This document shows positions 15,313 through 22,936 of a stretch of 29,915 bases of DNA, in pieces. Position 1 is the stretch's first letter; every line of letters begins with the position of its first letter. This stretch comes from a virus. The stretch lies in IMG/VR virus record IMGVR_UViG_3300028027_000169, positions 1-29,915 of that record, one strand, 5' to 3'. The position numbers were made by a program, and so were the translations under genes. Below the pieces are notes generated by a model, which had not been told where the DNA came from, made no database searches, and saw nothing but the letters and a program-made list of their open reading frames with translations.

Positions 15313-17865
15313 ATGGCAACAACAGTTCAAATATTAACAACAAATTATAGCGGTCAAACCGCCACAATTACATTTTCACCATGTAGTGGAGGAACTGTCA
15401 ATTTAGGTTCACATATTTTGCCATACAATTATGTAAGTGACAACTATTTGGGTGATTATTCTTTATTTTTTGCCGATTTTAATCAAACTTGTACGTTTAA
15501 TATTCCATGTGTAACACCAACACCAACATCGACCGTTACACCAACTAACACACAAACACCTACAAATACTGTTACACCAACTGAAACTGTAACACCAACA
15601 AGTACAGTTACACCAACAAACACAGTAACTCCGACATCAACGTTGTCAGAAACTCCAACACCTACTGCAACAAGCACAATTACACCCACAAATACAATAA
15701 CCCCAACGCAAACACCAACAAATACAATTACTCCGTCAACTTCAGTATCGGAAACTCCAACACCCACACCTACAAATACTATTACACCAACACAAACACC
15801 AACTGAAACTGTAACACCAACAAGTACAGTTACACCAACAAACACAGTAACACCAACACCAACGGAGACTGTTACACCAACCGGTACAGTTACACCAACA
15901 GCAACTATAACAAGCACACCAACAGTTACACCAAGTGTTACTAACCCGCTTGATGGTGTAAATTATTTTATATCGGCAGATGCGTATGAAGTATGTTATA
16001 ATCAATCTATTAATCAAATAACAATATATGATGCGGATGTAATCGCTATTAATGATGTTTTATATCAATCACCATTAGGTATTGATACTTGGACAATTTC
16101 TGAATTACAAGCATTGTATGGAACAGGATTTACAACATTCTATATAAGAAAGAGCGACGGTACCGGTGACGTGTTTATAGTTACGGATAACGGAAATGGT
16201 GACGCTTTTGTTTCGACTTCAACTATCTGTGTAAGTCAAACACCAACCCCAACCCCTACACCAACATCTACAGTTACACCAACTGCAACAGAAACACCAA
16301 GTCAAACACCAACAAATACCATTACACCTACGAATACCGTGACACCAACTAGTACTGTGACACCAACTAGTACAGTAACACCATCAATTTCGACATCAGA
16401 AACACCAACTCCGACACCAACATCTACTATTACACCAACCGCAACAGAGACACCAAGTCAAACACCTACAAGCACAATTACACCAACAAATACTATTACA
16501 CCAACACAAACACCAACTGAAACTGTAACACCAACAAGTACAGTAACGCCAACACAAACACCAACCGAAACCGTAACACCAACTGAAAGTGTAACACCAA
16601 CACCAACAAATACAGTTACACCAACAAATACAGTTACACCAACAAATACAGTAACACCATCGACTTCAACGTCGGAAACACCAACTCCTACACCGACAAG
16701 TACAGTTACACCTACCAATACCATAACGCCAACAGCAACTACAACAATGACACCAACAATGACGCAATCAATTGATTGTATTGTTGGAGCCACATTTACT
16801 GAAATTTACGAGGTACCTTCACCAACACCAACACCAACCCCGACAGTAACTGCAACACCAACTAACACTGTTACACCAACACCAACCCCTTCAATTAATA
16901 CATCACCAACACCAACAATTAGTGTTACCCCATCAATAACACCAATACCAACAAGTTCGTCATTCCCAACCGTACCAAATTATAGTGGACAATTAACTAT
17001 TACTCAATCAATCTGTTTAGCGTCCGACCCCGCATTTGTTAGTGTTTATTATAGAAATTATGATGGACATAGTGATAAATTAAATTGGTTAAATATTAAA
17101 AATGCTACAGAAAATTCATATCGTAATTCTAATGAATTACATGTTAAACAAATCTATAATGTTGCGGGTCAACAATTATTACAACGTTATGGCGGTGTAA
17201 ATAATGATGATTATGCAAGAATAGATTTAAGTTACTATACGGGCACAATTATACCGGGGAACATGTATTTTGTAAAATATGATGTTTATTGTATATCAGA
17301 TACTCATTGTGGGTGTACTGGAAGTACTTTAGCACTGTATGAAGAAGTTAGTCAGTTTGTAGTTTATAACTTAGGCGTTGGGGATTCAACTTCATCACTT
17401 GTTAAGTTTAGCACCAATACAAGTGGAGAATATGCGTGTTATCCGTTTAATGAAACAAAAGAAATATATTACAATATTGCACAAACAAATATTAGTTCAG
17501 GTGCACCTTTGTCAGTTGGGTCAACAATCTACACAAATTCAATGAAGACAGTAACAGCACCTGCGGGTGCGTATGTTATGAGAAACAATAACAAATATAT
17601 TGTAAACTCAAGTGGTGTGGTAACATCAATTGAAACCAATGCTTGTACAACCCCACCAACATTCTCACTTGAATTTAAGAAACCAACATTTGGACCATTT
17701 TTAATTGGTAATTCACAATTTCCATTAGTTGTGGGTAATTCTTACAATTTATATAACGGAGATTGTGCTGTAGCTACGTTAAGAGGTACTGTACAAAGTA
17801 AAACGGGTACTGCCGGCAATATAATGATAACATTAACAAATTGGACATTCTATTGTGATAACTAA
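15313..17865 (+). CDS. Giant modular fibre-like protein with NPLD domain and Thr-Pro stalks
   Basis: This 850-residue protein has the same build as its neighbours. Residues 1-66 are a small N-terminal domain ending in CTFNIPC. A Thr-Pro stalk runs to about 207. Residues about 208-307 form a domain starting SVTNPLDGVNYFISADAYEVCY and ending near TDNGNGDAFVS; it recurs twice in the next gene. A second stalk (about 310-485) ends at a short segment, IDCIVGATFTEIYEVPS, and a third stalk runs to about 552. The C-terminal 298 residues are unique, beta-rich and Cys-containing (CISDTHCGCTGS, and a final WTFYCDN) and are the likely receptor-binding or tip region. No known enzyme motif is visible. The gene has its own TATTTATA element and a 26-nt gap from the previous gene, so it may be transcribed separately. 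Virion location is inferred from context. Confidence 0.85.
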   Translation: MATTVQILTTNYSGQTATITFSPCSGGTVNLGSHILPYNYVSDNYLGDYSLFFADFNQTCTFNIPCVTPTPTSTVTPTNTQTPTNTVTPTETVTPTSTVTPTNTVTPTSTLSETPTPTATSTITPTNTITPTQTPTNTITPSTSVSETPTPTPTNTITPTQTPTETVTPTSTVTPTNTVTPTPTETVTPTGTVTPTATITSTPTVTPSVTNPLDGVNYFISADAYEVCYNQSINQITIYDADVIAINDVLYQSPLGIDTWTISELQALYGTGFTTFYIRKSDGTGDVFIVTDNGNGDAFVSTSTICVSQTPTPTPTPTSTVTPTATETPSQTPTNTITPTNTVTPTSTVTPTSTVTPSISTSETPTPTPTSTITPTATETPSQTPTSTITPTNTITPTQTPTETVTPTSTVTPTQTPTETVTPTESVTPTPTNTVTPTNTVTPTNTVTPSTSTSETPTPTPTSTVTPTNTITPTATTTMTPTMTQSIDCIVGATFTEIYEVPSPTPTPTPTVTATPTNTVTPTPTPSINTSPTPTISVTPSITPIPTSSSFPTVPNYSGQLTITQSICLASDPAFVSVYYRNYDGHSDKLNWLNIKNATENSYRNSNELHVKQIYNVAGQQLLQRYGGVNNDDYARIDLSYYTGTIIPGNMYFVKYDVYCISDTHCGCTGSTLALYEEVSQFVVYNLGVGDSTSSLVKFSTNTSGEYACYPFNETKEIYYNIAQTNISSGAPLSVGSTIYTNSMKTVTAPAGAYVMRNNNKYIVNSSGVVTSIETNACTTPPTFSLEFKKPTFGPFLIGNSQFPLVVGNSYNLYNGDCAVATLRGTVQSKTGTAGNIMITLTNWTFYCDN
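15574..15629 (+). repeat. 56-bp direct repeat, copy 1
   Basis: A stretch of about 56 bases starting ACACCAACTGAAACTG is repeated without mismatch at 15796-15851, 222 bp (74 codons) downstream in the same frame. Recombination between copies would remove or duplicate stalk length without breaking the frame. Confidence 0.85.
15796..15851 (+). repeat. 56-bp direct repeat, copy 2
   Basis: Second copy of the repeat at 15574-15629, in the same orientation and frame. Confidence 0.85.
16240..16968 (+). repeat. Thr-Pro stalks 2 and 3 of the second fibre protein
   Basis: TPT-type repeat runs from about 16240 to 16770 and from 16816 to 16968. The short non-repeat segment IDCIVGATFTEIYEVPS interrupts them. 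Within the first run, an ACAAATACAGTTACACCA unit is nearly perfectly repeated three times around 16606-16660. Confidence 0.85.
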
Positions 17866-17873
17866 AAAAATTA

Positions 17874-17881
17874 TATTTATA
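17874..17881 (+). promoter_or_regulatory. TATTTATA element before the third fibre gene
   Basis: TATTTATA ends 9 nt before the ATG at 17891, in the 25-nt gap after the previous stop. No other recognisable signal fits in this gap. Confidence 0.42.
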
Positions 17882-17890
17882 AAATAACAA

Positions 17891-20776
17891 ATGGCAAGAT
17901 ATTTTTATGTAAAAATTACTTCGGGAACATCACAAGGACCTTACAACATATATTATGATGGTATAAGTACCAACTATGCAACTTTAGTTTACGGTGGCGG
18001 TAACGCTGTAAATGTTTCATTTATTGATTTAACAACTCATTTAGGTGTTCTTGTTTCTGTACCTAACGGTACGTCAAGCGTAACACTTTTAAATACAAAA
18101 GAAAATTGTTCATTTGACGTTACATATTCTGTACCAAGCCCAACACCAAGCCCAACGCCAACAGTTACCCCAACAAGTACAATCACACCAACAGAAACGC
18201 CAACAAGCACGGTTACACCAACAGCAACAATAACACCAACAAATACTGTTACACCAACAGCAACAATAACACCAACAAATACTGTTACACCAACACCAAC
18301 TATTACACCGAGTGTAACAAATCCACTAGATGGTTCTAATTACTTTATTGCATCTGATTCATATTCAGTGGTATATAACCCAATTGAACAAATAACAATA
18401 TACGATGCTGATACAATTGGAATAAATGATATTCTTTATCAGATACCAACGGGAGCTGATGTTTGGACAATAGCTGAGATTCAAACAATTTTAGGTACAG
18501 GTTTCACAACATTCTACATTAGAAAAACTGATTATACGGGTGATGTTTTCACAGTTACAGATAACGGAAGTGGGGCTGCGTTTGTTAGTGCGGCGGAACC
18601 ACCAGTATCGTCTACACCAACACCAACTCAAACACCTACGCCAACAAATACAATTACTCCAACAGAAACCGCAACACCAACAAGCACGGTTACACCAACA
18701 CCAACGGCTACACCAACAATTACGCCAACTCAAACTGTTACTCCAACAGAAACTGTTACACCGACAAATACTGTAACACCAACATCAACAGTTACTCCGT
18801 CTATTACACCGACAAATACAGTTACGCCTACAAATACAATTACACCAACAGAAACACCAACAAATACTATAACTCCAACACCGAGTATCACTACAACTAT
18901 TACACCTACTAATACAGTAACACCAACAGAAACTGTTACACCAACACCAAGTATTACTGCGACTATTACACCTACTAATACAGTAACACCAACAGAAACT
19001 GTTACACCAACACCAACTATCACTACTTCAATTACACCAACAGAAACTACTACACCAACACCAACTATTACACCTTCAATTACACCAACAGAAACTGTTA
19101 CACCAACAAGTACGGCTACGCCAACAAACACAATTACACCGACAAATACTGCTACGCCAACAAGTACGATTACTCCAACACCAACCATGACAATGACACC
19201 TACTCCAACAGTAACACCAAGTGTTACTAATCCATTGGATGGTTTCAATTATTTTGTGTCAACAGATGCATATTCGGTATGTCATAGCCCGATACAACAA
19301 TTAACATTCTATGATGCGGATACGATAGCAGTAAATGATATTTTATATCAAGTACCTGATGGGACTGATGTTTATACAATAGCAGAATTGCAAGTAATTT
19401 TTGGTACGGGATTCACAACATTCTTTATTAGAAAAACCGATTATACTGGTGACGTTTATACAGTAACAGATAATGGTAGTGGAACTGCATTTGTTAGTGC
19501 GTCGGCACCTTGCGTATCATCTACGCCAACACCAACACAAACAAGCACACCTACTGTGACGCCAACAGTAACGGTTACACCTACGTCAACCACCACACCA
19601 ACAAATACAATTACGCCAACAAGTACCGTAACACCATCAATTACACCTACAAATACCGTTACACCAACAAACACTGTAACACCAACAAGCACTATCACAC
19701 CATCAATTACTCCTACAAACACCGTTACACCAACAAACACGGTAACCCCAACACGTACAGTTACACCAACGGCTCAACCAACTACCACGCCAACGGCTCA
19801 ACCAACATCTACACCAACGGCTCAACCAACTACCACACCAACGGCTCAACCAACATCTACACCAACGGCTCAACCAACTACCACACCAACGGCTCAGCCA
19901 ACATCCACGCCAACGGCTCAACCAACATCTACACCAACGGCTCAACCAACATCCACGCCAACGGCTCAACCAACATCCACGCCAACAGCGCAACCAACCC
20001 CAAGTCCGGCTGCGAGATATAGATATTTAAGATATACATATGATACGTTAACTTGTTTAACAACAAGTGAACCTACAGCCGTTTGGTCTTATAGTAATGT
20101 TGGAAGCGGTTTTTATAATACATTAGATGGTGATTTTTATTTATCCACCACATTTCACACTGATGACTCAATACAAATCACAATAGGTGTTCAATTAAGT
20201 TGTATACCACCTTCAGTTACACCAACACGTACACCAACACGTACACCAACTCCAACACCTACACCCGCTGCTATTACGGCAACAATTACAAGTTCAAATG
20301 TTTCATGTAATGGTGGGTCTAACGGCTCAATTACCGTAACCAATGTTGCGGGCGGATTTGGTGGACCATATCAGACTAAGCTAAATGCGGGAGGAACATA
20401 TACAACATGGACATCATCAACCACATATAGTAGTTTGGCGGCAGACTCTTATACTATTTATGTAAAGGATAGTGCATCAAGAGAAGTTACATTTGGGGTA
20501 ACAATAACACAACCAAATTCTCTTGGAATTTTTGCACAAAAAACTGCGTTTGACCAAATTTATGCTTCCGTTTCAGGTGGAGCTTCTGGTTCCAAAACGT
20601 TTGAATTATATGTAGACTACGACTCACCATATGAAATCGGTGGCGGTAGCTTGGTTGATACATTATATGACTCATCTAGTGTTACATTTAATAGTGTTGT
20701 AGCAGGATACTATTATGTTAAGGTTACAGATAATAATGGTTGTTCGGAAACAACGGCTTATATGATAACAATCTAA
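17891..20776 (+). CDS. Giant modular fibre-like protein with two NPLD domains and SprB-like C-terminus
   Basis: This 961-residue protein is built of modules. Residues 1 to about 78 form a small N-terminal domain ending CSFDVTYSVPSPTPT. Two copies of the SVTNPLDG domain lie at about 141-241 and 444-545. Each has YFI/YFV, a YDAD.I..ND.LYQ.P core, TGFTTF.IRKTDYTGDV and TDNGSG.AFVS. Three Thr-Pro stalks separate the parts; the last includes ten tandem PTAQPT(T/S)T units at residues 626-705. A bridging domain spans about 710-775. The end (about 795-961) has two SprB-like repeats: SNVSCNGGSNGSITVTNVAGG...YTIYVKDS and a second closing YYYVKVTDNNGCSETT. SprB repeats are typical of Bacteroidota surface adhesins. 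The gene is likely an adhesin-like tail fibre. No enzyme motif is seen. Confidence 0.86.
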   Translation: MARYFYVKITSGTSQGPYNIYYDGISTNYATLVYGGGNAVNVSFIDLTTHLGVLVSVPNGTSSVTLLNTKENCSFDVTYSVPSPTPSPTPTVTPTSTITPTETPTSTVTPTATITPTNTVTPTATITPTNTVTPTPTITPSVTNPLDGSNYFIASDSYSVVYNPIEQITIYDADTIGINDILYQIPTGADVWTIAEIQTILGTGFTTFYIRKTDYTGDVFTVTDNGSGAAFVSAAEPPVSSTPTPTQTPTPTNTITPTETATPTSTVTPTPTATPTITPTQTVTPTETVTPTNTVTPTSTVTPSITPTNTVTPTNTITPTETPTNTITPTPSITTTITPTNTVTPTETVTPTPSITATITPTNTVTPTETVTPTPTITTSITPTETTTPTPTITPSITPTETVTPTSTATPTNTITPTNTATPTSTITPTPTMTMTPTPTVTPSVTNPLDGFNYFVSTDAYSVCHSPIQQLTFYDADTIAVNDILYQVPDGTDVYTIAELQVIFGTGFTTFFIRKTDYTGDVYTVTDNGSGTAFVSASAPCVSSTPTPTQTSTPTVTPTVTVTPTSTTTPTNTITPTSTVTPSITPTNTVTPTNTVTPTSTITPSITPTNTVTPTNTVTPTRTVTPTAQPTTTPTAQPTSTPTAQPTTTPTAQPTSTPTAQPTTTPTAQPTSTPTAQPTSTPTAQPTSTPTAQPTSTPTAQPTPSPAARYRYLRYTYDTLTCLTTSEPTAVWSYSNVGSGFYNTLDGDFYLSTTFHTDDSIQITIGVQLSCIPPSVTPTRTPTRTPTPTPTPAAITATITSSNVSCNGGSNGSITVTNVAGGFGGPYQTKLNAGGTYTTWTSSTTYSSLAADSYTIYVKDSASREVTFGVTITQPNSLGIFAQKTAFDQIYASVSGGASGSKTFELYVDYDSPYEIGGGSLVDTLYDSSSVTFNSVVAGYYYVKVTDNNGCSETTAYMITI
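18612..19219 (+). repeat. Thr-Pro stalk between the two NPLD domains
   Basis: About 200 codons of TPTxT(V/I) repeat linking the two copies of the NPLD domain. It contains a 66-bp tandem duplication at 18899-19030. Confidence 0.88.
18899..19030 (+). repeat. 66-bp tandem duplication inside a stalk
   Basis: Two adjacent 22-codon units, 18899-18964 and 18965-19030, each read ITPTNTVTPTETVTPTP followed by a variable end (SITAT or TITTS). Differences lie in the last few codons. It looks like a recent in-frame duplication. Confidence 0.85.
19766..20005 (+). repeat. 24-bp minisatellite, ten units (PTAQPT[T/S]T)
   Basis: Ten head-to-tail 24-nt units, each coding for PTAQPTTT or PTAQPTST, the last diverged to PTAQPTPS. 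The first part (CCAACGGCTCAACCAAC) is almost invariant; changes fall mainly in codons 6-8. Units 1-6 alternate TTT and TST types, so a 48-bp pair may be the older duplication unit. The frame is kept for any change in copy number. Confidence 0.95.
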
Positions 20777-20788
20777 TATTAAAAAAAC

Positions 20789-20796
20789 TATTTATA
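20789..20796 (+). promoter_or_regulatory. TATTTATA element before the gene at 20801
   Basis: TATTTATA ends 4 nt before the ATG at 20801 and is preceded by a run of A, as at 15301. Confidence 0.45.
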
Positions 20797-20800
20797 ATAT

Positions 20801-21400
20801 ATGGCATTTAATATAACCGCAACATATAAGGATATACCACGTGAGACAATAGGTCCGTTTATTGCTACGTTGGAAACATTCTTATCATCAGGTTTTACAT
20901 TTACTTCAGGAAGTACATACCAATTAATTAGTACCACAGGTGGAACTAGTACGGGTGTTGTTGAAGCATTAAACGTTGGTCCCGTTTACACTATATTAAA
21001 AAATGATTTAACTCACCAAGAATTAATCGATGGTTATACATTTAATCAATTAAGATGTCGTGATTTATATTTGGTGTTTCAGTCAACAGATGTGTGTTAT
21101 TCAAGTTATCGTGCTAATTTATTTGGAGCAAATGGCACACCAACTTTAAGATTAAAAGCATTTAATAACAGTGATGGTAATAGTGTTACAAGCACCTTAA
21201 CAGTTACACCAATTGGAAATGCAACACCGCCCTCACCATCCACAATCACGGTGTCAACATCCGCACCTTCAACAGGTACTGTTTACGAAGAAATTCAATT
21301 GGGTCAAGGTAAGTATGATTTTACTTTCAATATTACATCGACACTTGCAAGTGTTGATAGATACGTACAACTTGAATTTATTGAGTGTGGCTCATTATAA
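20801..21400 (+). CDS. Unrecognised virion protein (199 aa)
   Basis: This 199-residue protein follows the fibre genes and carries its own upstream TATTTATA element. I recognise no family. Seen: MAFNITATYKDIPRETIGPFIATLETFLSSGFTFTSG at the N-terminus, then a helix-poor, Thr/Ser-rich beta-type sequence. A short Pro/Ser linker (ATPPSPSTITVSTSAPSTGT) at about 146-165 precedes a closing beta segment, GKYDFTFNITSTLASVDRYVQLEFIECGSL. It has no membrane segment and no long Thr-Pro stalk. The linker could be the remnant or the smallest form of the stalks seen in the neighbours. A small fibre accessory or tip protein is possible; this is inference from position. Confidence 0.75.
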   Translation: MAFNITATYKDIPRETIGPFIATLETFLSSGFTFTSGSTYQLISTTGGTSTGVVEALNVGPVYTILKNDLTHQELIDGYTFNQLRCRDLYLVFQSTDVCYSSYRANLFGANGTPTLRLKAFNNSDGNSVTSTLTVTPIGNATPPSPSTITVSTSAPSTGTVYEEIQLGQGKYDFTFNITSTLASVDRYVQLEFIECGSL

Positions 21401-21442
21401 AAGATTTATTTACATCATTTTATTCATTATATTAATCCAAAA

Positions 21443-21469
21443 GTATTCTAAAGATATTTACTAGAATAC
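21443..21469 (+). promoter_or_regulatory. Perfect 8-bp hairpin ahead of the gene at 21480
   Basis: GTATTCTA (21443-21450) and TAGAATAC (21462-21469) are perfect inverted repeats around an 11-nt loop. The right arm ends 10 nt before the ATG at 21480. The geometry is close to that of the hairpin at 5319-5343, but the arms differ in sequence. The 79-nt gap it sits in holds nothing else I can name. Confidence 0.42.
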
Positions 21470-21479
21470 ATTATTAATT

Positions 21480-21986
21480 ATGCTACTTGAATTAGGTTCA
21501 TTAACATTTACATTACCATATGGTACTGGTCAAACAGTAAACCAAGGTTATGAAAATGATTTAGATTATACCGCATACACCGGTAACACTAATTTTACGG
21601 GTATAACGTATTATAATGCAATTGGTTTAAGTAAACTATCCGAATATAAAAAGTATGGAGGGAATGGCCATACTATAGCATTAAATATTGTTGACAATAT
21701 AACAGGTTACACTATTGATAACATTTATTATAAGGATTACCCTGAGGGTTACACAATTTTAACCGGTAACACGGTCGGATTTACAAAAGAAGAAGTAATT
21801 TTTGAAGTATTATCTCGTAACGAACATTTTTTAGGTTTTGTTGAAGAACCAACAATTTATTCCGATGTTTTTGTTGAACGCGGTAAACAAGGTGTTATGG
21901 AGATGAATTTAAGATTAGGTGAAATTGAAAACATGGGGGAATTAAGTGTATATGGAAATGGTTATTTTAAAGTGAAAAAACAATAA
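21480..21986 (+). CDS. Unrecognised virion protein (168 aa)
   Basis: This 168-residue protein has no recognised family. Seen: an N-terminal beta segment (MLLELGSLTFTLPYGTGQTVNQGYENDLDY), then YYNAIGLSKLSEYKKYGG. The C-terminal region looks well ordered: FVEEPTIYSDVFVERGKQGVMEMNLRLGEIENMGELSVYGNGYFKV. The tail of mixed charged and hydrophobic residues with Gly turns suggests a compact beta structural protein. The phrase DVFVERGKQGVMEMNLRL looks like a conserved assembly contact. The leader is 79 nt long and contains a perfect hairpin close to the ATG, so this gene may be expressed separately from the one before. From context it is a tail or baseplate component. No catalytic motif is seen. Confidence 0.78.
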   Translation: MLLELGSLTFTLPYGTGQTVNQGYENDLDYTAYTGNTNFTGITYYNAIGLSKLSEYKKYGGNGHTIALNIVDNITGYTIDNIYYKDYPEGYTILTGNTVGFTKEEVIFEVLSRNEHFLGFVEEPTIYSDVFVERGKQGVMEMNLRLGEIENMGELSVYGNGYFKVKKQ

Positions 21987-21992
21987 GATTTA

Positions 21993-22000
21993 TATTTATT
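21993..22000 (+). promoter_or_regulatory. TATTTATT element before the gene at 22013
   Basis: TATTTATT ends 12 nt before the ATG at 22013, the widest spacing of the set. An A-rich stretch (AAATAAAAAGAA) fills the gap. Confidence 0.38.
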
Positions 22001-22012
22001 AAATAAAAAGAA

Positions 22013-22936
22013 ATGGCAGTAGGTTCATATGGTATAGTTAGACCGGCAGACGTATCCCCAGCAGATGTTGAGATATTTTATCATTATACATCAGGTAGAA
22101 CGGCTACGGCACCGGTAACACTAAAGAAATTAATATCAACAGATGTTTTAACACCCGTATTTCATAATTCCGATACAACGGATGACGGAGCAGCACCAAA
22201 TGCTGAGATATTGGGTGGTTTATATAACTTAAAGTTAAATGCAAGTGATTTTGCTAACTTAGGAATATATACATTACACATAAGACCAAAACAAATTAGA
22301 ACAACAATTACGGATTGTGGTGTTTTAGCTTCACTTCCATCAGTTAGAGGATTGGTTATTGATACATCAAATGTACCGGCGGCAGATAGAAACAAATTCA
22401 CACCACAAGGAATGGTCGGTTATCGTGTTGAATATATTAATACAACAGATAACAGAACAAAAATACCGAATTTTTATAGAGTTGTAACATCATCATTTTA
22501 TTGTCAACCAATTACTTCCAATCTAACAAATACAACTGACAAAGCTGTAAGATATCAATATACTGACCAAGTAAGTAACTTAATATTCATGACGATTACA
22601 CCTTCGTCATCACCATCGAGTAGACCAAATGTTATTCCATTTATTGGACAACCGGGTCAAAAAATCATATTAACCAATACGTTTGTTAATCCAACAACAA
22701 TTGAGGTTGATATGGTTGAACATGATGCATCTACATTAGCTCACGCATTGTACGGTAATCAAACTAAAGCGATTACTCCGGGTATCTACACAATCTACGA
22801 TGATAATAACCAAATTTACAAACAATACAATCTATACGAAATCAAAGACGAATTTAGTGAGACACTATATGAGGTTCGTGAAGAAAGAACGGATATTGAT
22901 GAAACATTAGGATTAGATAACATTACTGACGTATAA
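22013..22936 (+). CDS. Unrecognised virion structural protein (307 aa)
   Basis: This 307-residue protein is likely co-translated with the giant gene that follows, because its stop overlaps that ATG by one base (TAATG). Seen: the N-terminus MAVGSYGIVRPADVSPADVEIFYHYTSGR reads like a beta domain, and GGLYNLKLNASDFANLGIYTLHIRPKQIRTTI has the shape of an Ig-like strand pair. A Pro/Ser turn (TPSSSPSSRPNVIPFIGQPGQK) lies at about 198-220. The C-terminal 70 residues are acidic (YEIKDEFSETLYEVREERTDIDETLGLDNITDV) and may form a helix that contacts another baseplate protein. There are no Cys clusters, membrane segments or enzyme motifs. Placed before the tail-protein-I-like gene, it is probably a baseplate-periphery component. 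The family is not recognised. Confidence 0.8.
   Translation: MAVGSYGIVRPADVSPADVEIFYHYTSGRTATAPVTLKKLISTDVLTPVFHNSDTTDDGAAPNAEILGGLYNLKLNASDFANLGIYTLHIRPKQIRTTITDCGVLASLPSVRGLVIDTSNVPAADRNKFTPQGMVGYRVEYINTTDNRTKIPNFYRVVTSSFYCQPITSNLTNTTDKAVRYQYTDQVSNLIFMTITPSSSPSSRPNVIPFIGQPGQKIILTNTFVNPTTIEVDMVEHDASTLAHALYGNQTKAITPGIYTIYDDNNQIYKQYNLYEIKDEFSETLYEVREERTDIDETLGLDNITDV

Larger units (their letters stand above)
15511..15930 (+). repeat. Thr-Pro stalk 1 of the second fibre protein
   Basis: About 140 codons of TPTxT(V/I) units. It contains two long identical stretches, listed separately at 15574 and 15796. Confidence 0.88.

Noticed and set aside
19766-20005. CRISPR-like array
   Set aside because: Units are 24 nt, directly adjacent with no spacers, and lie in frame inside a coding region.
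18730-20022. Other open frames in the stalk regions on both strands (Cys-Trp, Asn-Thr-Tyr or Leu-Gln-His rich)
   Set aside because: They are shifted readings of the same repeats, have no start context and change character with the repeat unit.
11825-20776. Diversity-generating retroelement acting on the fibre genes
   Set aside because: No reverse transcriptase gene or template/variable repeat pair is visible in the window; the repeats seen are ordinary coding duplications.
21401-21442. Terminator after the gene at 20801
   Set aside because: The sequence is AT-rich, but no stem with a following T-run could be found apart from the start-proximal hairpin at 21443.
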